A DNA stretch of 64,000 bases from Brachionus koreanus (GCA_016987375.1 PJRA01000048.1:2715695-2779694), one strand, 5' to 3'; positions 1-12,433 are shown, counted from the first letter of the stretch. Translations and numbers: made by a program. Notes: generated by a model from the letters alone, not told the origin.

Positions 1-823
1 TTAATTCATTAAAAGAATTTAGTAAAACATAGTTTAAAAAAGCAATTAAAATAATGAAATAAAAGTAAATTTATTTCTTTTGTTTGAATAAAATTATTTT
101 TAAAGAAAACCATTACAAAAAATTTTTCAAAAAAGATAAATTTAAAAAAAAAAATAGTTTTGTCAACTAGCCTAAGTATTTCATTCTTTTAGTTTAGTTT
201 GAAATGGTATTAAATTTTTTATTTTAGTTTTTTTTTTTTCAAAAAAAAAAATTTTTTTTAAATTTTTATTCATTTAATGCAACAAAAAAATGCATAGCTT
301 AATTCACCTAAACAAAATTTACCTATTGTTTACTTTTGAATCTTAATTCCTTGATTCAAAGGGTTTTTGTCAAGATTCTTAAGTTTCAAATACATTTATT
401 TGGCTTCAATATAAAATGTTGAAAATTCAAAAACACCATATAAAAAAAATATTTTTTTTTTGAGATTCTTTTCAATTTCTCAGTAAATAAGATTTTTAAA
501 TCATCAAAATGAAACTGACGTTAAAATAAATTAGTTAAATCATTGAAAGATTTGATAAATTTTCATTTTTTAATTAATTTATTTTCTTTTTTAAAATTAA
601 TTTAATTCGACTAGAATTAATAAAATGTCTAGAGGTTGACACATTTTTTGGTCTTCTAAATTTAAGCGCGACATCTTTTAATTATGTATGTGAGCAAAAT
701 CAAATAACAGGTCTTTTGACTCACGTGTTCTTTAATGGCGTGACTTTTAACTGCAAATAGAAAACATAAATTTTAAACTAATTTAGAAAATAGCATTAAA
801 AAAAATGCTACATTGACAACAAA
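1..823. other. AT-rich 5' flank of neurabin gene
   Basis: No coding region is visible. The sequence is dominated by A/T runs. The less AT-rich stretch from about 650 to 790, which includes a CACGTG-like E-box core near 723, is the likely promoter and 5' UTR area of the neurabin gene that starts at 824. No TATA box or splice signal could be assigned with confidence. Confidence 0.4.
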
Positions 824-3800
824 ATGTCCAACACCGTTCTATTATCACCAACGACATATCGCAGCCAATCGAACGCCCAACCTGGCTTTGGATCAAATGT
901 GAGTCGTCTTAAGAGCGTTTTTTTTCAAAATCAAACTGACAATGAAAACACGCCACCGGCCACTTTGAAGCATCAGTCCAGATTGAATGGCGACAGCTTG
1001 GTAAATCAGCTCACTAACAAGCTTCAATCAGGCAACAGCCGTAGTCGTAGTTTATCCACTCCTAGAAATTCGAATACCGAGTCCATAATTAACAGAATAA
1101 ATTTGCTAAAAAATGTAAACAAGACTGAAGATTCGCCGAAAATTCAGCATGTTGATGACAGCAACACAGATCACTTGACTCGATTTCAGTCTGCAAAGGC
1201 ACTATTCGCTCGAATGGAGTCCGAGTCAGCCAAAATGACCCAGTCACTAAAAGTAAATCCTCGTAGTTTCAATCCTAGGCGAAGTTTAAACAGTTTTTCT
1301 CCAAAGGAAGAGAAAAAATCATCAAAGCGTTTAACCATGGGTTCTGCAAACGATTTGGATGATATAAAAAGCGAAAACATGACAGAGTCACCAGAGACAC
1401 CGCGTCCCAGATCGACTAATCGTTCTTGGTCCAAACTTGGCTCGCAAAAATCGTCAGAGACTTCGTCGCCTACTTCATCAAACACGTCGACATCAAATTT
1501 GTCCGATAAAACAGAAACCGAAAATAAGCCCGTCACAGAGGAAACAAAACTGCCCGAGATTATATCAGAAGAAGACCACTCAGATTGTGTAGATACATCA
1601 GATTCTGCATATTACGAAATACCAGGTATCGACGACAATTTTGACCTCGATCAGCATGATGATGAAATTAAAAAACGACGAGTAAAATTTTCTCGTAATC
1701 CGATTAGAGTTTATTCGACGTTTTCAGCTTCGGATTACGATAGGAGAAATGAAGACATCGACCCAATAAGTGCTTCGGCAGAATTTGAACTTGAAAAACG
1801 AATAGAAAAAATGGATGTGTTTAATGTTGAATTAGAGCGAGGCACAGAAGGCCTTGGTTTAAGCATAATTGGCATGGGAGTCGGAGCTGAACATGGTTTG
1901 CAAAAATTGGGCATTTTTATAAAAACTATAACTCTGAATGGAGCAGCAGCCAGAGACGGCCGACTTAGTGTCGGAGACCAAATAATTGAAGTAGATGGAG
2001 TGAGCCTTGTTGGAGTAACTCAGACACTTGCAGCTGCTGTGTTGCGCTCAACACAAGGTTTGGTGAAATTCATGATTGGTAGAGAGAAAATCGATGAGAG
2101 TAATGGAGAAATTTCCGAAATATCCCGATTGATACAGCAGTCTTTGGACCAGGACAGGATGAAGGAGGACTATTTGGCCAAGCAAGCTCAAATGGCTTCT
2201 CAGTCTCATTTGAACACTCATTTGCAGCAAAACGCAAACAAAAATTCCATACAGGACCAAGTCGAAACTAGCGAAACAATCGAACATTATGAAGAAAAAC
2301 ACGATGGTGATGAAAAAATTGAACTATTTGAGCTAAGAGCTAAGCTAAGTGACTTTGAAAAACAGAACGATTCTCTAAAACAAGAACAAGATAGATTGAG
2401 TAAAAGATGTATGCAGCTGCAACAAACTGAATTGCAGACTGCTCTTGAATTAAATGGACTTAAGCAGCAAATTCAACAGATGATCGAACAATATTCCGAG
2501 TTGGATAGGAAATTTTGTCAGAATTTGGAAAAATTGAGACTTTATGAAAAAAGGTAAATGGTTTGTTTTATTTATGATTTTTTTTTTGTAATCTAATAAA
2601 CATCAAGTTTTAAATTTGTTTAATAATTGTAGAAAAACGAAAATTTATTAAGGGTTTTTTAAAATCCATTTTTTTTATTTATGAATACAAAGGCCTAAAC
2701 AGTAAATAGTTAATTTCAAAAAAAGAATTTTTTTAAAACCAAACTAGATAACTGGCTTAATAAATATTATCTAAAAACAAAAGGAGCTTTTGGACTCTTT
2801 TGGCCGCCGGTCTGATCGTCATATTGGCCGCCACCCAACACTAATTTTCATTACTAAAATTTGAATATTTTCAATCCGATTCATCCTTTTCAATTAAAAA
2901 AAAAAATATTTTCTATTTTGATAAACATAATGTTATTTTTCATATGATTAATTTTAATTTTATCTAAAAAGAAAATATTTTTGTTTTTGTATCTCAGATT
3001 TTGAGAATCATCAAGTATTTATTTTAAATAAAAATGGCTCAAAAAGAGTCTGAGGAATTTTTAATAAAAAAATCATTTCATTTGATTATTTTTTTTCTAG
3101 AGTAGTTTGAATTTATCCTTTAACTATTTCCAAATTATAGATTTTCAACAATAAATAAAGAAAACTATAATAATAAAATCGAAATTTTATTTTTTAATTT
3201 TCTTGACAGGATATTTTGCAATGAAATGATTTAATATTTTTAATTTGTTATAGATATTCAAAATTTTTACATTTAAAAAATATCAAAATTGCGAATCAAT
3301 CAAAAAAAATTATCTTTTTCATTATTTTTTCTTAATCTATCAAATAATCATTTTTTTTTTTTATAAAGAGATGAAGAAAAATCCAAGGAAATCGATTTGC
3401 TTAAAGAAAAAATCGAACACTTGAGTTCAAGTAAAAGTCCAATTTACGAAGCTTCATATAAACAATGCACATCTAGCTATACACTGAGACAAATTCCACC
3501 GCCGCCACTGCCACCTATGAGCTCAGTGATCAATCAGTTAAAAAAAGTAATGCCAGTTCCGACTAGTCCACCGCCACCAATACCTCAAACCGACTCAGAC
3601 GATTCAAATTTCAATTGTTTGCGTCCGACACCAATGCTTGACAATGAGCCTTCTAAATTCAAATCCTCGCTAATAAAACGTGGATCTCTCGCTTCAAGAC
3701 AACTACCTCAGCAGTCGACGCAAAATTCAAGCTTTCAGTACAGAAATATAATTGTCAAAATGAACTCGACAAGACGAAATAATCAAAATAGCCAAGAAGA

Positions 3801-4350
3801 TGAGACTGATACAGATGATCTAGAGAGAAATAATGATCAAAGTGAAAATACCGAGGAAGAGGAGTATGTAGATGACGATGATGGTGAATTTGAGCCAAGA
3901 GTTGAAGAAGAATATCAGATTGATACTACAAATAGACTAAACGGAATTAATATGATGTCCAACTATCAAAATTATTCGTTAAACAGCATAAACTCAACTT
4001 CTACACTTTATACATCTAGTCTTGTCAATTCAGGATCCATTAATTGTCAGAATAATCAAATAATGAGTTTTACGCAACCAATTGAAGACTGGTCATGTGA
4101 AACAGTAGCACAATGGCTGGATATAAACGATCTGTCCAAATATAAGAGTAGTTTTTTAGAGATGAGAATTGATGGTGAAAAATTACTGCAACTTGACTCG
4201 AATAAATTTAAACAACTTGGTGTTAAATCACAAGACAAAGATTTTTTGAAAATGAAAGTTAGAGATTTAAAGCAAAGCGAATATGATAATACAATGTTGA
4301 ACAAATTTATCCTAGAACAAAATAAAATGAAAAAAAAATTAAAATCATAG
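824..4350 (+). CDS. PPP1R9: Neurabin/spinophilin-type PP1-targeting scaffold
   Basis: Two exons, 824-2553 and 3369-4350, joined in phase across an 815-nt intron, give about 903 residues. The protein targets protein phosphatase 1 to F-actin and synaptic or cell-junction sites. The N-terminal ~280 residues are Ser/Thr-rich and disordered, where the family binds actin. The PP1-docking RVKF motif is at residues 286-289, followed by the family block ending in [15 protein letters not shown] domain with [12 protein letters not shown] covers about 331-422. A coiled coil spans roughly 490-600 across the splice junction. A proline-rich stretch and a very acidic region follow. A SAM domain starting [13 protein letters not shown] lies near 814-877. 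The SAM domain makes it neurabin-I-like rather than spinophilin-like. The start is the first ATG of the long frame. The intron is unusually long for this window and contains a GC-richer island near 2785-2845. Confidence 0.95.
2554..3368 (+). other. Long intron of neurabin gene
   Basis: This 815-nt intron has a GTAAAT donor and a TATAAAG acceptor. It is AT-rich apart from the island at about 2785-2845 containing two GGCCGCC motifs. I see no coding sequence in it. Confidence 0.8.
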
Positions 4351-5600
4351 ACTAATTTGATTGTGGCGATTTATGATACTAAAATTTTATTGATTGATTT
4401 AAAAATTTCGATCCGTTTAAATGTATATTTAATTTAATCTATTACTCATTTGCTGCTTAAAGTTCAAGTTTTTATATAGGAATTGAGCCTATTGTTTTGT
4501 GTATTTTATCTGATAAAAATTTTTTAACAAAAACTTATAATTTTTTTTTTTGAATATTTGTTTTCATATGTAATTCATGCTTCTTTATATTTAGAATATT
4601 TACAATTTAATTTAAAATTATTAATTTAATAGATAATCGATTAATCTATTGCAATCAAAAGAAAGATATCTTTTTTTTTAAACTTAAAATAAAAAAAGGT
4701 TATTTTATCTTTTTTTTTGTATGTTCATTTTTCGTCAATAAAGATAATTTATGATATAATTTTTTTTAATTAAAACGTAAGTATTTAAAGCAACCTTATC
4801 TTATTTTAAATTTTTTTAAAAAGATTATTTCAACATTCATTTCAATAAAGCAACTAAGTGTCAACTTATTATTATTATGTGAAGTTTTTAAAAAAAAATT
4901 TTTAATATTTGAACAGAAATTAATTTTATTCAGTTTTTAAAAATCATTTGATTTTTCATATTTTTCATATTGAACTTCAACGGTTTAAAAACACCATTAA
5001 TTTATTATTATTTTTTTTTTAATAGTTCAAAATTTAGTTTGAACTCGAATTAAATTTAAATTATGACTTGACTTAAGACTTGTGACTTAAAACTAAAAAG
5101 GAGTTAAAAAAAGAAATCAATGAAAATCTATGCTTTGTTAACCTAAATCGTCAAACGAAGCTTGAGGAATGGACCACACAAGACAAAAACAAACAAAGAC
5201 AAGTTGACAAAAATAAAAAATTAGTTGAAAGAAATATACATTATGTATTTCGAAGGATGATTTGATGATTCCGGACTAAGAGCTAAAAGAGCATGAAGAG
5301 ATATAAAATAGATAATTAAATTACAATGGTGAGTCAAAAAATTTCACTTTTTTTTTAATCTTTTTTAATTTATCAATAAAAAAAGTACTAGCTAGTATTC
5401 TTTAAAATATAAACCATTATGCTTTAAAATATTAGTTATAACTAACAGAATTCTTTTTTGAGAAAATTTGTGCTCTATTCTGGATTAGGAAGAAATAAAA
5501 TCCTTTCCAGATCTTTTATTTTTACCATCGATCTTCTTGCTGTATGAATTGTTGCGTTATGATGAAGAAACAAATTAAGCTTTCGATTAATCAATGAAAG
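4351..5600. other. Neurabin 3' flank with a short ORF relic
   Basis: AT-rich 3' UTR and intergenic DNA. Around 5125-5260 composition is more balanced and one frame stays open for about 43 codons (basic, with LEEWTTQDKNKQRQ and ERNIHYVF). No start or splice context supports a gene. It may be a fragment of a transposon or a dead gene. Confidence 0.35.
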
Positions 5601-5635
5601 ATATTTGGGACTATGAAAACAGTAAACTTGTTTAA

Positions 5636-5820
5636 CACTGGAACGAGGGGTTTTTTAGACCCCTTTTTGAAAAATTGAAACTTGATTTTACCGCAAATAA
5701 ATAAAATTTTAAAGACGGTTTTTATTGTAATTTTTTAGAAAATGAATAAATTTTCAAAGAAAATGTTAAATTTATCTTGATAACTTTATTTGAAATTTTA
5801 ATCAGCCGGGCTTTCTAGTG
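5636..5820. mobile_element. piggyBac-like MITE (185 bp)
   Basis: A 185-bp non-coding element is bounded by imperfect inverted ends CACTGGAACG and, read inward from the right, CACTAGAAAG. Both sides are flanked by TTTAA, which contains the TTAA target of piggyBac elements. Next to the left end is a short palindrome (GGGG...CCCC). The ends resemble the CCCTAGAACGG terminus seen at 51276. I infer a non-autonomous piggyBac-family MITE. The one-base offset of TTAA on the right is unexplained. Confidence 0.55.
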
Positions 5821-5856
5821 TTTAAAAATGATTTGAATCGAATTATCATGGAGTAA

Positions 5857-6295
5857 TACATTTTGAGCTGGTACCACAAAAATTAAAACTAATGTAAGCT
5901 TAAAGAAAAATTTTAGTAGTAGCAGTCGACTTGATCGAATTAAAAGATTCCCATTACTAAAAAATATCCGGGGCTAATCAATTTCATGACCACCCGATCT
6001 TATTTTTTATCGAAAAAAAAGGCCATTTAATTTATAGACCAGTTTGTCTTAAAATTAATTTGAGAAAAAAAATTTAATTTTAAAATCTCGTTAATTCTCT
6101 ACCAATATTCTGATAACTGGTATTTAAAATTTCTTGAAAAATGAACCTTGTTTGACAGAAAAAATTGTTCATAATATAAATTTTTTTTCTCAAATAAATT
6201 TTAAGATATTTTTCTTGAAGCTTACATTAGTTTTAATTTTTCGATATAAAGTTTTGCTTTTAAAGCACGACTGTCTGGTTCCAGCTCAAAGTGTA
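5857..6295. mobile_element. Fold-back mariner/Tc1-type MITE (439 bp)
   Basis: Long terminal inverted repeats flank this element. The left end begins TACATTTTGAGCTGGTACCA and the right end, read inward, begins TACACTTTGAGCTGGAACCA. Both continue into AAAATTAAAACTAATGTAAGCTT. The left arm lacks about 33 bp present in the right arm. A second inner inverted repeat (near 6047-6075 and 6181-6212) extends the hairpin. Ends start at TA dinucleotides, as expected for Tc1/mariner insertion. No transposase is encoded inside. Confidence 0.6.
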
Positions 6296-6776
6296 TCACT
6301 TCAATAATTCGACACAAAATCATTTTTATCAAATTTTTCCGTTTTCACAACTGTCTGTGCTTGTTAAGATGGATCCAACCATTGATTTCTGTCATCATTT
6401 TTTCAAAAATAGATCCACTCCTAATCAAAAATAATGATCCGTCTTAAAAACAGTTAATCTACATAGTTTCAAATATCAAAATTCGAAATCTGTCAATTCA
6501 TCAGGAACAACTCGGCAACGTCAACGTCTTTAAGCTTTGTAAATTAACTTCGAAATATCATAATATAATTAAAGTAATATAATAAAAAGTAATATAATTA
6601 ACTAACGAAATATCTTTGATTGTAATGTCTAAAGATCATTTTATAATTTGCAAGTAACAAGCTAGTAGTTGCTCTCAATCGAGAATGGTTAGTCTCTTTG
6701 GTCGTTTTTTCCTCTAAAAGCTCGTATTACAGCTATTAAATTTTTTAAATACCAATCTTTTAGTCTTCTTATTTTT

Positions 6777-7024
6777 TTAGACACATTTACACATTTTTAA
6801 AAAATGAAAAATTTTTTTAATTGAAATAAAGAAAGAGTTCATTGAATACCAATGAGCCCAAAAAATATAATTTGCCAAAATTCTTTTTGGCATTGATTCA
6901 ATCAATTTTTGTAGGTACTCAATCGGAATCTGCAGCCACTCTTTGTGTAAAACCTCTTTTAAATGCTCAATAGAGGTTACTTTAGTGTTTACCATTTTAG
7001 CATCCATGTATGACCATAAATTCT
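6777..7024 (-). pseudogene. Tc1-like transposase, C-terminal fragment
   Basis: Reading leftwards from the assembly gap, the frame continues the typical Tc1 motif (…NLW, then SYMDAKMVNTKVTSIEHLKE, WLQIPIEYLQKLIESMPKRI). This is the C-terminal end of a Tc1/mariner-superfamily DDE transposase. After RILA the homology stops and the tail is probably read-through. The catalytic part, if present, lies in the N gap. It is most likely an inactive copy. Confidence 0.75.
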
Positions 7025-7728
7025 NNNNNNNNNNNNNNNNNNNNNNNNNNNNNNNNNNNNNNNNNNNNNNNNNNNNNNNNNNNNNNNNNNNNNNNNNNNN
7101 NNNNNNNNNNNNNNNNNNNNNNNNNNNNNNNNNNNNNNNNNNNNNNNNNNNNNNNNNNNNNNNNNNNNNNNNNNNNNNNNNNNNNNNNNNNNNNNNNNNN
7201 NNNNNNNNNNNNNNNNNNNNNNNNNNNNNNNNNNNNNNNNNNNNNNNNNNNNNNNNNNNNNNNNNNNNNNNNNNNNNNNNNNNNNNNNNNNNNNNNNNNN
7301 NNNNNNNNNNNNNNNNNNNNNNNNNNNNNNNNNNNNNNNNNNNNNNNNNNNNNNNNNNNNNNNNNNNNNNNNNNNNNNNNNNNNNNNNNNNNNNNNNNNN
7401 NNNNNNNNNNNNNNNNNNNNNNNNNNNNNNNNNNNNNNNNNNNNNNNNNNNNNNNNNNNNNNNNNNNNNNNNNNNNNNNNNNNNNNNNNNNNNNNNNNNN
7501 NNNNNNNNNNNNNNNNNNNNNNNNNNNNNNNNNNNNNNNNNNNNNNNNNNNNNNNNNNNNNNNNNNNNNNNNNNNNNNNNNNNNNNNNNNNNNNNNNNNN
7601 NNNNNNNNNNNNNNNNNNNNNNNNNNNNNNNNNNNNNNNNNNNNNNNNNNNNNNNNNNNNNNNNNNNNNNNNNNNNNNNNNNNNNNNNNNNNNNNNNNNN
7701 NNNNNNNNNNNNNNNNNNNNNNNNNNNN
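7025..7728. other. Assembly gap (704 Ns)
   Basis: All positions are N. Open frames crossing it are artefacts. Its left border falls inside a Tc1-like transposase, so a repeat probably caused the gap. Confidence 1.
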
Positions 7729-8366
7729 GTCGGAGAGTTTTTAAATTAAGAAGTTTAAGAGCAAAGTTTACTCAAAATTAGATGATATTTAAGGATTAAT
7801 CATAAAGCTGTGAAAAAAGGTAGTAATGATTGTTAGAACTTTTAGATTATCCGAATTTGTACAATAGAATATCTTCTACAATTAAAATTTTTGTATATAA
7901 AAAGTTTATTTGAAAATGAAAGTTGATTTGATAATTAATTAATGAATTGAATGCTTAGATGCAATTTATTTTTTATTGATTGAATGGTAAATATTACTTT
8001 AAAAGACTGAATATTCTTTGGAAAAATCTATAAATTTCTTTTGAATAATTAGTTTTAAATTTAAATATAAAATTTGAAAAACTAAAAAACAAATTAGTTT
8101 TATTTTTATTCAAAATATAATCAATAAATCTAAGAAAAAATCCACTTACATAATTTTAAACAATTAGAAAATACAGAAAGAAATGTAAATAAATTGAATA
8201 TACAATTTTATTTATGAGAAAAAAATGAACGATCGTGAGATCAGATTAAAATGTCTGTAATCATTATAGTAATAACAAAATGTCTTTCCGATAATATCAG
8301 GTTCATCAACTAAAGTCTTAAGATAACAAAAAAATTAAATGGACTAAATTTGACTATCATTTTATA
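7729..8366. other. Intergenic, 3' flank of Dixin gene
   Basis: AT-rich sequence between the gap and the Dixin stop codon. I see no gene. It includes the Dixin 3' UTR on the minus strand. Confidence 0.5.
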
Positions 8367-11300
8367 TCACATTTTTTCTATCCAAACAATTATTTTTCCG
8401 TCAAAGCTTGGCAATATTTTACTATCATTTGAAATCTAAATTGAAAAAAAATTAAAAAAATATTCACTATTTCAAATCTTTTTACTTCTTGTTTAATAAT
8501 TCCGAATTCCGGATCAGTTAATTTAAACCTAAATCTGTAATTATTCTGCTTTAACTTTATAGCCTCTTTTAAATCACTTAAAGTGATAGAGCCCAAATTT
8601 TTGTTCAAACTTATCATAATCGGGCTATTATTTTTTTCCAAATAATAGACACACTTTGTACCTAATAAAGCACTATTGTTACAACTATGTGTACTTGTAT
8701 TTGCGCTTGATTGAGTTGAGTCAAAATTAGTCGATGTTGATATAGTTAGAAGAGAACTCGTTGATTTTTGCTTGCAAAAATTCTCCCACATTTGATTATT
8801 CAGTTTGTTTGGCTTTTCACTTCTAGCTGATAGATTTCCATTTTGATGAACACCTTGAGGTGCAGAATAAGTTTGTGCGAATAAACGGGAAATGATTTTT
8901 TTAACATTGCTCTCATTATTCGCTGCTTCAGGCTTGGTACCTTCAATTTCGGTTTTTTCCATTGATTTGTGGGAATAGTTTGACACAGCAGAAATGGACG
9001 ATGAAGATGAGTGAACAGATGAAGGCGATTGGGACTGAACATGCTGGACAGGTGAATTGGCCGACGACGATGTGAGCGAACTGGAACCGGACGTAGATGA
9101 GGAGAACCAAGCCGGATTTAGACCAGTTCGCTCTATTAGACTATTAAAATTTTGTTCTATCATATTTATTAACACTTGCGATGGATGATTATGACCATAT
9201 TGATGTCTTAGCCTTCCCAGTGAATCTTTAATTATTGAATACTCTTCTTTGGATGCTGTTGCTATGAGATCTTTTTTAGTGGCTTGTGATGCAATAAAAT
9301 TTATTTTTCGATCTGTATTAGCAATCATTCCTGATAAAGTATTCTCTTTTTCTTGTACAACATCCAATGTATCCGAAACTTGTTTTACTTGTTGTCTAAT
9401 AATTTTTGATTGCTCCTCTTTTTCTTTGGTCAAATCTCTAATTTCATTCTTTAATTTATCAATTAAATTATCTTTATTTTCCAATTCAGTTTTTAATGAA
9501 TGTATTTGCGTCTGACAGGTATTGATTTGGTTCTTTAAATCATCTTTTTCTTTAGTCAGATTCTGAGCATTTAATTGAAGATTTAGCTGTTCATTTTTCA
9601 TTTCCAAAATTGTATTATTTTGTTCATTGATACGCGATTTAAGACCACTTTGAATACCATTTTTGTTCAAATTGTCCGTTTTGAATTGATTTAACTCGTT
9701 TTTTAACTCAATGTTGTAAGCCTCTAATTGCTGAATTTCTGATTTGAGAATAGCTATTTTTTCTTCGTAGGGCAAATTGGACGGATTGCTTGCGTTTGAT
9801 GAATTTAATTCGTTTTCAGATATTATCTTCAAGTCTTCTGGCTGCAAATCATTCATATCACAAGTCAATAGAACTTTTTGTAATTTTAGAAGCATGCTTT
9901 TGACTGACTGAACCTCGTTTATGTTTATCTCATTTTCTTCCATGATATTTTGCAGAAAAAAGTCATTGTCGGGCTCTTTTGCATCTTGGCTCGAATTCTT
10001 AGCTTCTGTATTTCCTTCGTTCACAACCGTTTTTGCAGTATGATTATTATTGTTCGAAGACATATTTTCATTGCTTTTATATGAATTTTCTGTCCCATCC
10101 GGTTGCTTATCTTCGGTCGATTTTTTGACCGGTGATTTCATTTCCGCTTCTTCTTCAATTATTTTCTCTTTTTTTTCCAAAAAGTATGTTTTATCTTTCA
10201 TTTTGAAAAAAAATGTTTATTTATTTTTGAATAATTTAATTATAAGAAATTAAAAGTTTTGTCCTAAGAGGTTGCCAAGTTTTTATTTTTTAAATATTCT
10301 GTCTACCAATTTAGAGATAACAAGTTAAATTTTCAAAATTTTGACGCCAAATCTAATATTATAAAAGCTAAATCTCTAGAGAATAGAGACATCACAAGTT
10401 TACTAAACTACTAATTATATTTATTTCAATTGATTTTTAATCACAAGATAATATTTTTGACTTTTATTAGTGTTGGAGCTATTTTTTTTTCATGTAAAAA
10501 ATAAGATTTAATTTTTTCTCGAAATTCTATAAAAAATCATTCATTTGGTCACATGTTTCAATCAAATGTCTCAAACTTTTACCATGGTTCTGAGAAAGTT
10601 TATTTTTTGTTTAATTTTTATTAGAATTTTAATTCAAATTTATTATTAGAAATAATTTTTTATCTTTTTATCTATTCTCCTATACCAATTTTTAAACATA
10701 ATAGTTAAATTAAGATCAAATTTATAATATCATTAGACGTAAATACTAGAAGAATTAGTGTTTTTTTTTCAAGGTAAAAAATTTCTTGTTACTTGTTAAA
10801 AATCAAAAACTCAAATTATCTTAACGATTACTTTACATTTTAACCCAAAAAAATAATTCTAGCTTTCTGAAAGCATTGCTTGATGAAAGATATTTTTTTT
10901 TAAAGATTTAAAAAATTTAAAAAAAAACCCAATTTCACAATTTGTTTGAATTAATTTTTGAAAATTAAATTGATTTAATATGCATATTTAGAAAGTTCAA
11001 TATAATTAATTGATATTAAAAATGTGAATTTGATATCAGTCTTAATATAGTTTAAAAAAAAATCAATATTCAGATCATCCATTTTAGTTAAAATATAATT
11101 TAAAATTAGCGATTGGCATCAATTCATTCTAAATTCAAAATATTAATTTATTGCTTACTTTTAACGGATTTAAGATTGTACACTCCGCTTCTGTCTATTG
11201 AGATTGCGGTAGTGTCCAAAGCAGTCCCTCCAGGTTGAAGTACAGTGGACGAAGCAATTGGCTGGGCAGCATTCGGTGATAGTAGAAAAGAACCAGTAAT

Positions 11301-12433
11301 CATTGTGCTATTCTTTGGTGGTGAAAATTGGTTACAAGTTTTGTCTATGTAATTCGTTGTGTTCATATTTGGAAGTATATAAGTTTGATTTGAATTTAGG
11401 TTTATGGGATTTAAGTATGTTGAATTTGCGCTACAATCAGCCAAATTACCACGCTTATTACCATATTTAATGCTTAAATAAAATAAAGTTTTGTCTTTTA
11501 TTTACTTTTAGAAATAATATTTATTACTTTAAATTTTCATTTTTATACTTTCGCACATCAGCTAGGCTAACACAAGCTGCTTGTACCAAATGAGTCATCG
11601 AGTCTAAATTACGTGCTTTAGTACAAAATTAATAAAATGTATCTATTTAAACATTTTAAGAAAACAAACTTTGATTTAAGGTTGACTTTGAAGCAGAATT
11701 TGATGATTGTTGATTATTTATCACGTACGTGTTGTTCATCGAGTTGACATTATTTGTTGATTGCGATCGTTTGTTCGTCATTTGTTTGTTTGTCAGTGAG
11801 TTTAAATTGGTTGAGCTGGTGGTCTGCGAACTAGGATTTTGATTCAACTTTGACATGAATGCCGAGTACGGTTGCACATTAGTTGGTTTGAAATGGGCAG
11901 CAAGTGCGAGCACTAAACGCATAATAGACTTTAGATTTCCCTCTAATATTTCTTTGGCTGTTGTTTGATGCATTTTTACAGAATTTTGTTGCATAAATTT
12001 TAAAATTTTTTCTATGTTTTCTTTACATTCTGAGCTAGATTTTGGATTTAGATTCACATCGGTAAGCACAGTGCCAGCTTTATTAGAATATTTGATTAAT
12101 TTAAATAGATTTTTTTCTAGTTTTGTTAAAAAAAAACTACTTACAAATAACTTCAATTAGATGTATTAAGCTGACACCGTTTGATAAATCAGTGTGTAGA
12201 TTTTCGACTAGTTTAACTCCAGGACGCTTTTTTAGGTGCGAGTTTATCCACGTTATGTAGTTTTGAATTTGTACAGGATTAGATTGAGATTTGGCAGCAG
12301 TCAAGCTATTTGTGCTGTGTCTCAAGTTAGATCGTTGATGACTGTTTGTAATCGATGAGGTCGAAATAAAAGTTGACGAGCTCTTCGGGTTTAATTCGCC
12401 CGAATCTCCGAATAACTGATTATTAGTGATCAT
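8367..12433 (-). CDS. DIXDC1: Dixin (CH, coiled-coil and DIX domain Wnt protein)
   Basis: Six exons on the minus strand: 12145-12433, 11670-12077, 11528-11615, 11159-11472, 8486-10194 and 8367-8435, all in consistent phase, giving about 958 residues. Dixin acts in Wnt/Dishevelled signalling by DIX-DIX polymerisation and binds actin. A calponin-homology domain spans exons 1-2, from QIQNYITWINSHLKKRP to NLKSIMRLVLALAAHFKP, the latter almost identical to vertebrate Dixin. Exon 3 encodes the conserved block THLVQAACVSLADVR. Exon 5 carries a long coiled coil (about residues 500-680), a Ser-rich linker and the start of the DIX domain (KCVYYLEKNNSPIMISL). Exon 6 completes it with LPSFDGKIIVWIEKM and TGA. 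For the last intron I chose the GTAAAA donor at 8485 because the joined sequence then matches Dishevelled DIX domains without an insertion. Intron 4 is 964 nt; the others are 50-67 nt. Confidence 0.93.
10195..11158 (-). other. Long intron 4 of Dixin gene
   Basis: A 964-nt intron between the Ser/Thr-rich linker exon and the coiled-coil exon. It is AT-rich with no visible coding sequence. An alternative promoter for a short CH-less Dixin, as known in vertebrates, could lie here because exon 5 has an ATG at 10201 just before its splice acceptor, but that is speculation. Confidence 0.6.

Noticed and set aside
1186..1536. 116-codon minus-strand frame in neurabin exon 1
   Set aside because: It is the antisense shadow of a well-supported exon and has no family signal.
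6943..7749. Long open frames of 244-268 codons across the gap
   Set aside because: They consist almost entirely of Ns; the length is an artefact.
12078..12144. A 24-28-nt mini-intron inside the Dixin CH domain
   Set aside because: It either makes a stop codon or inserts residues absent from all CH domains; the 67-nt intron gives a perfect family match.
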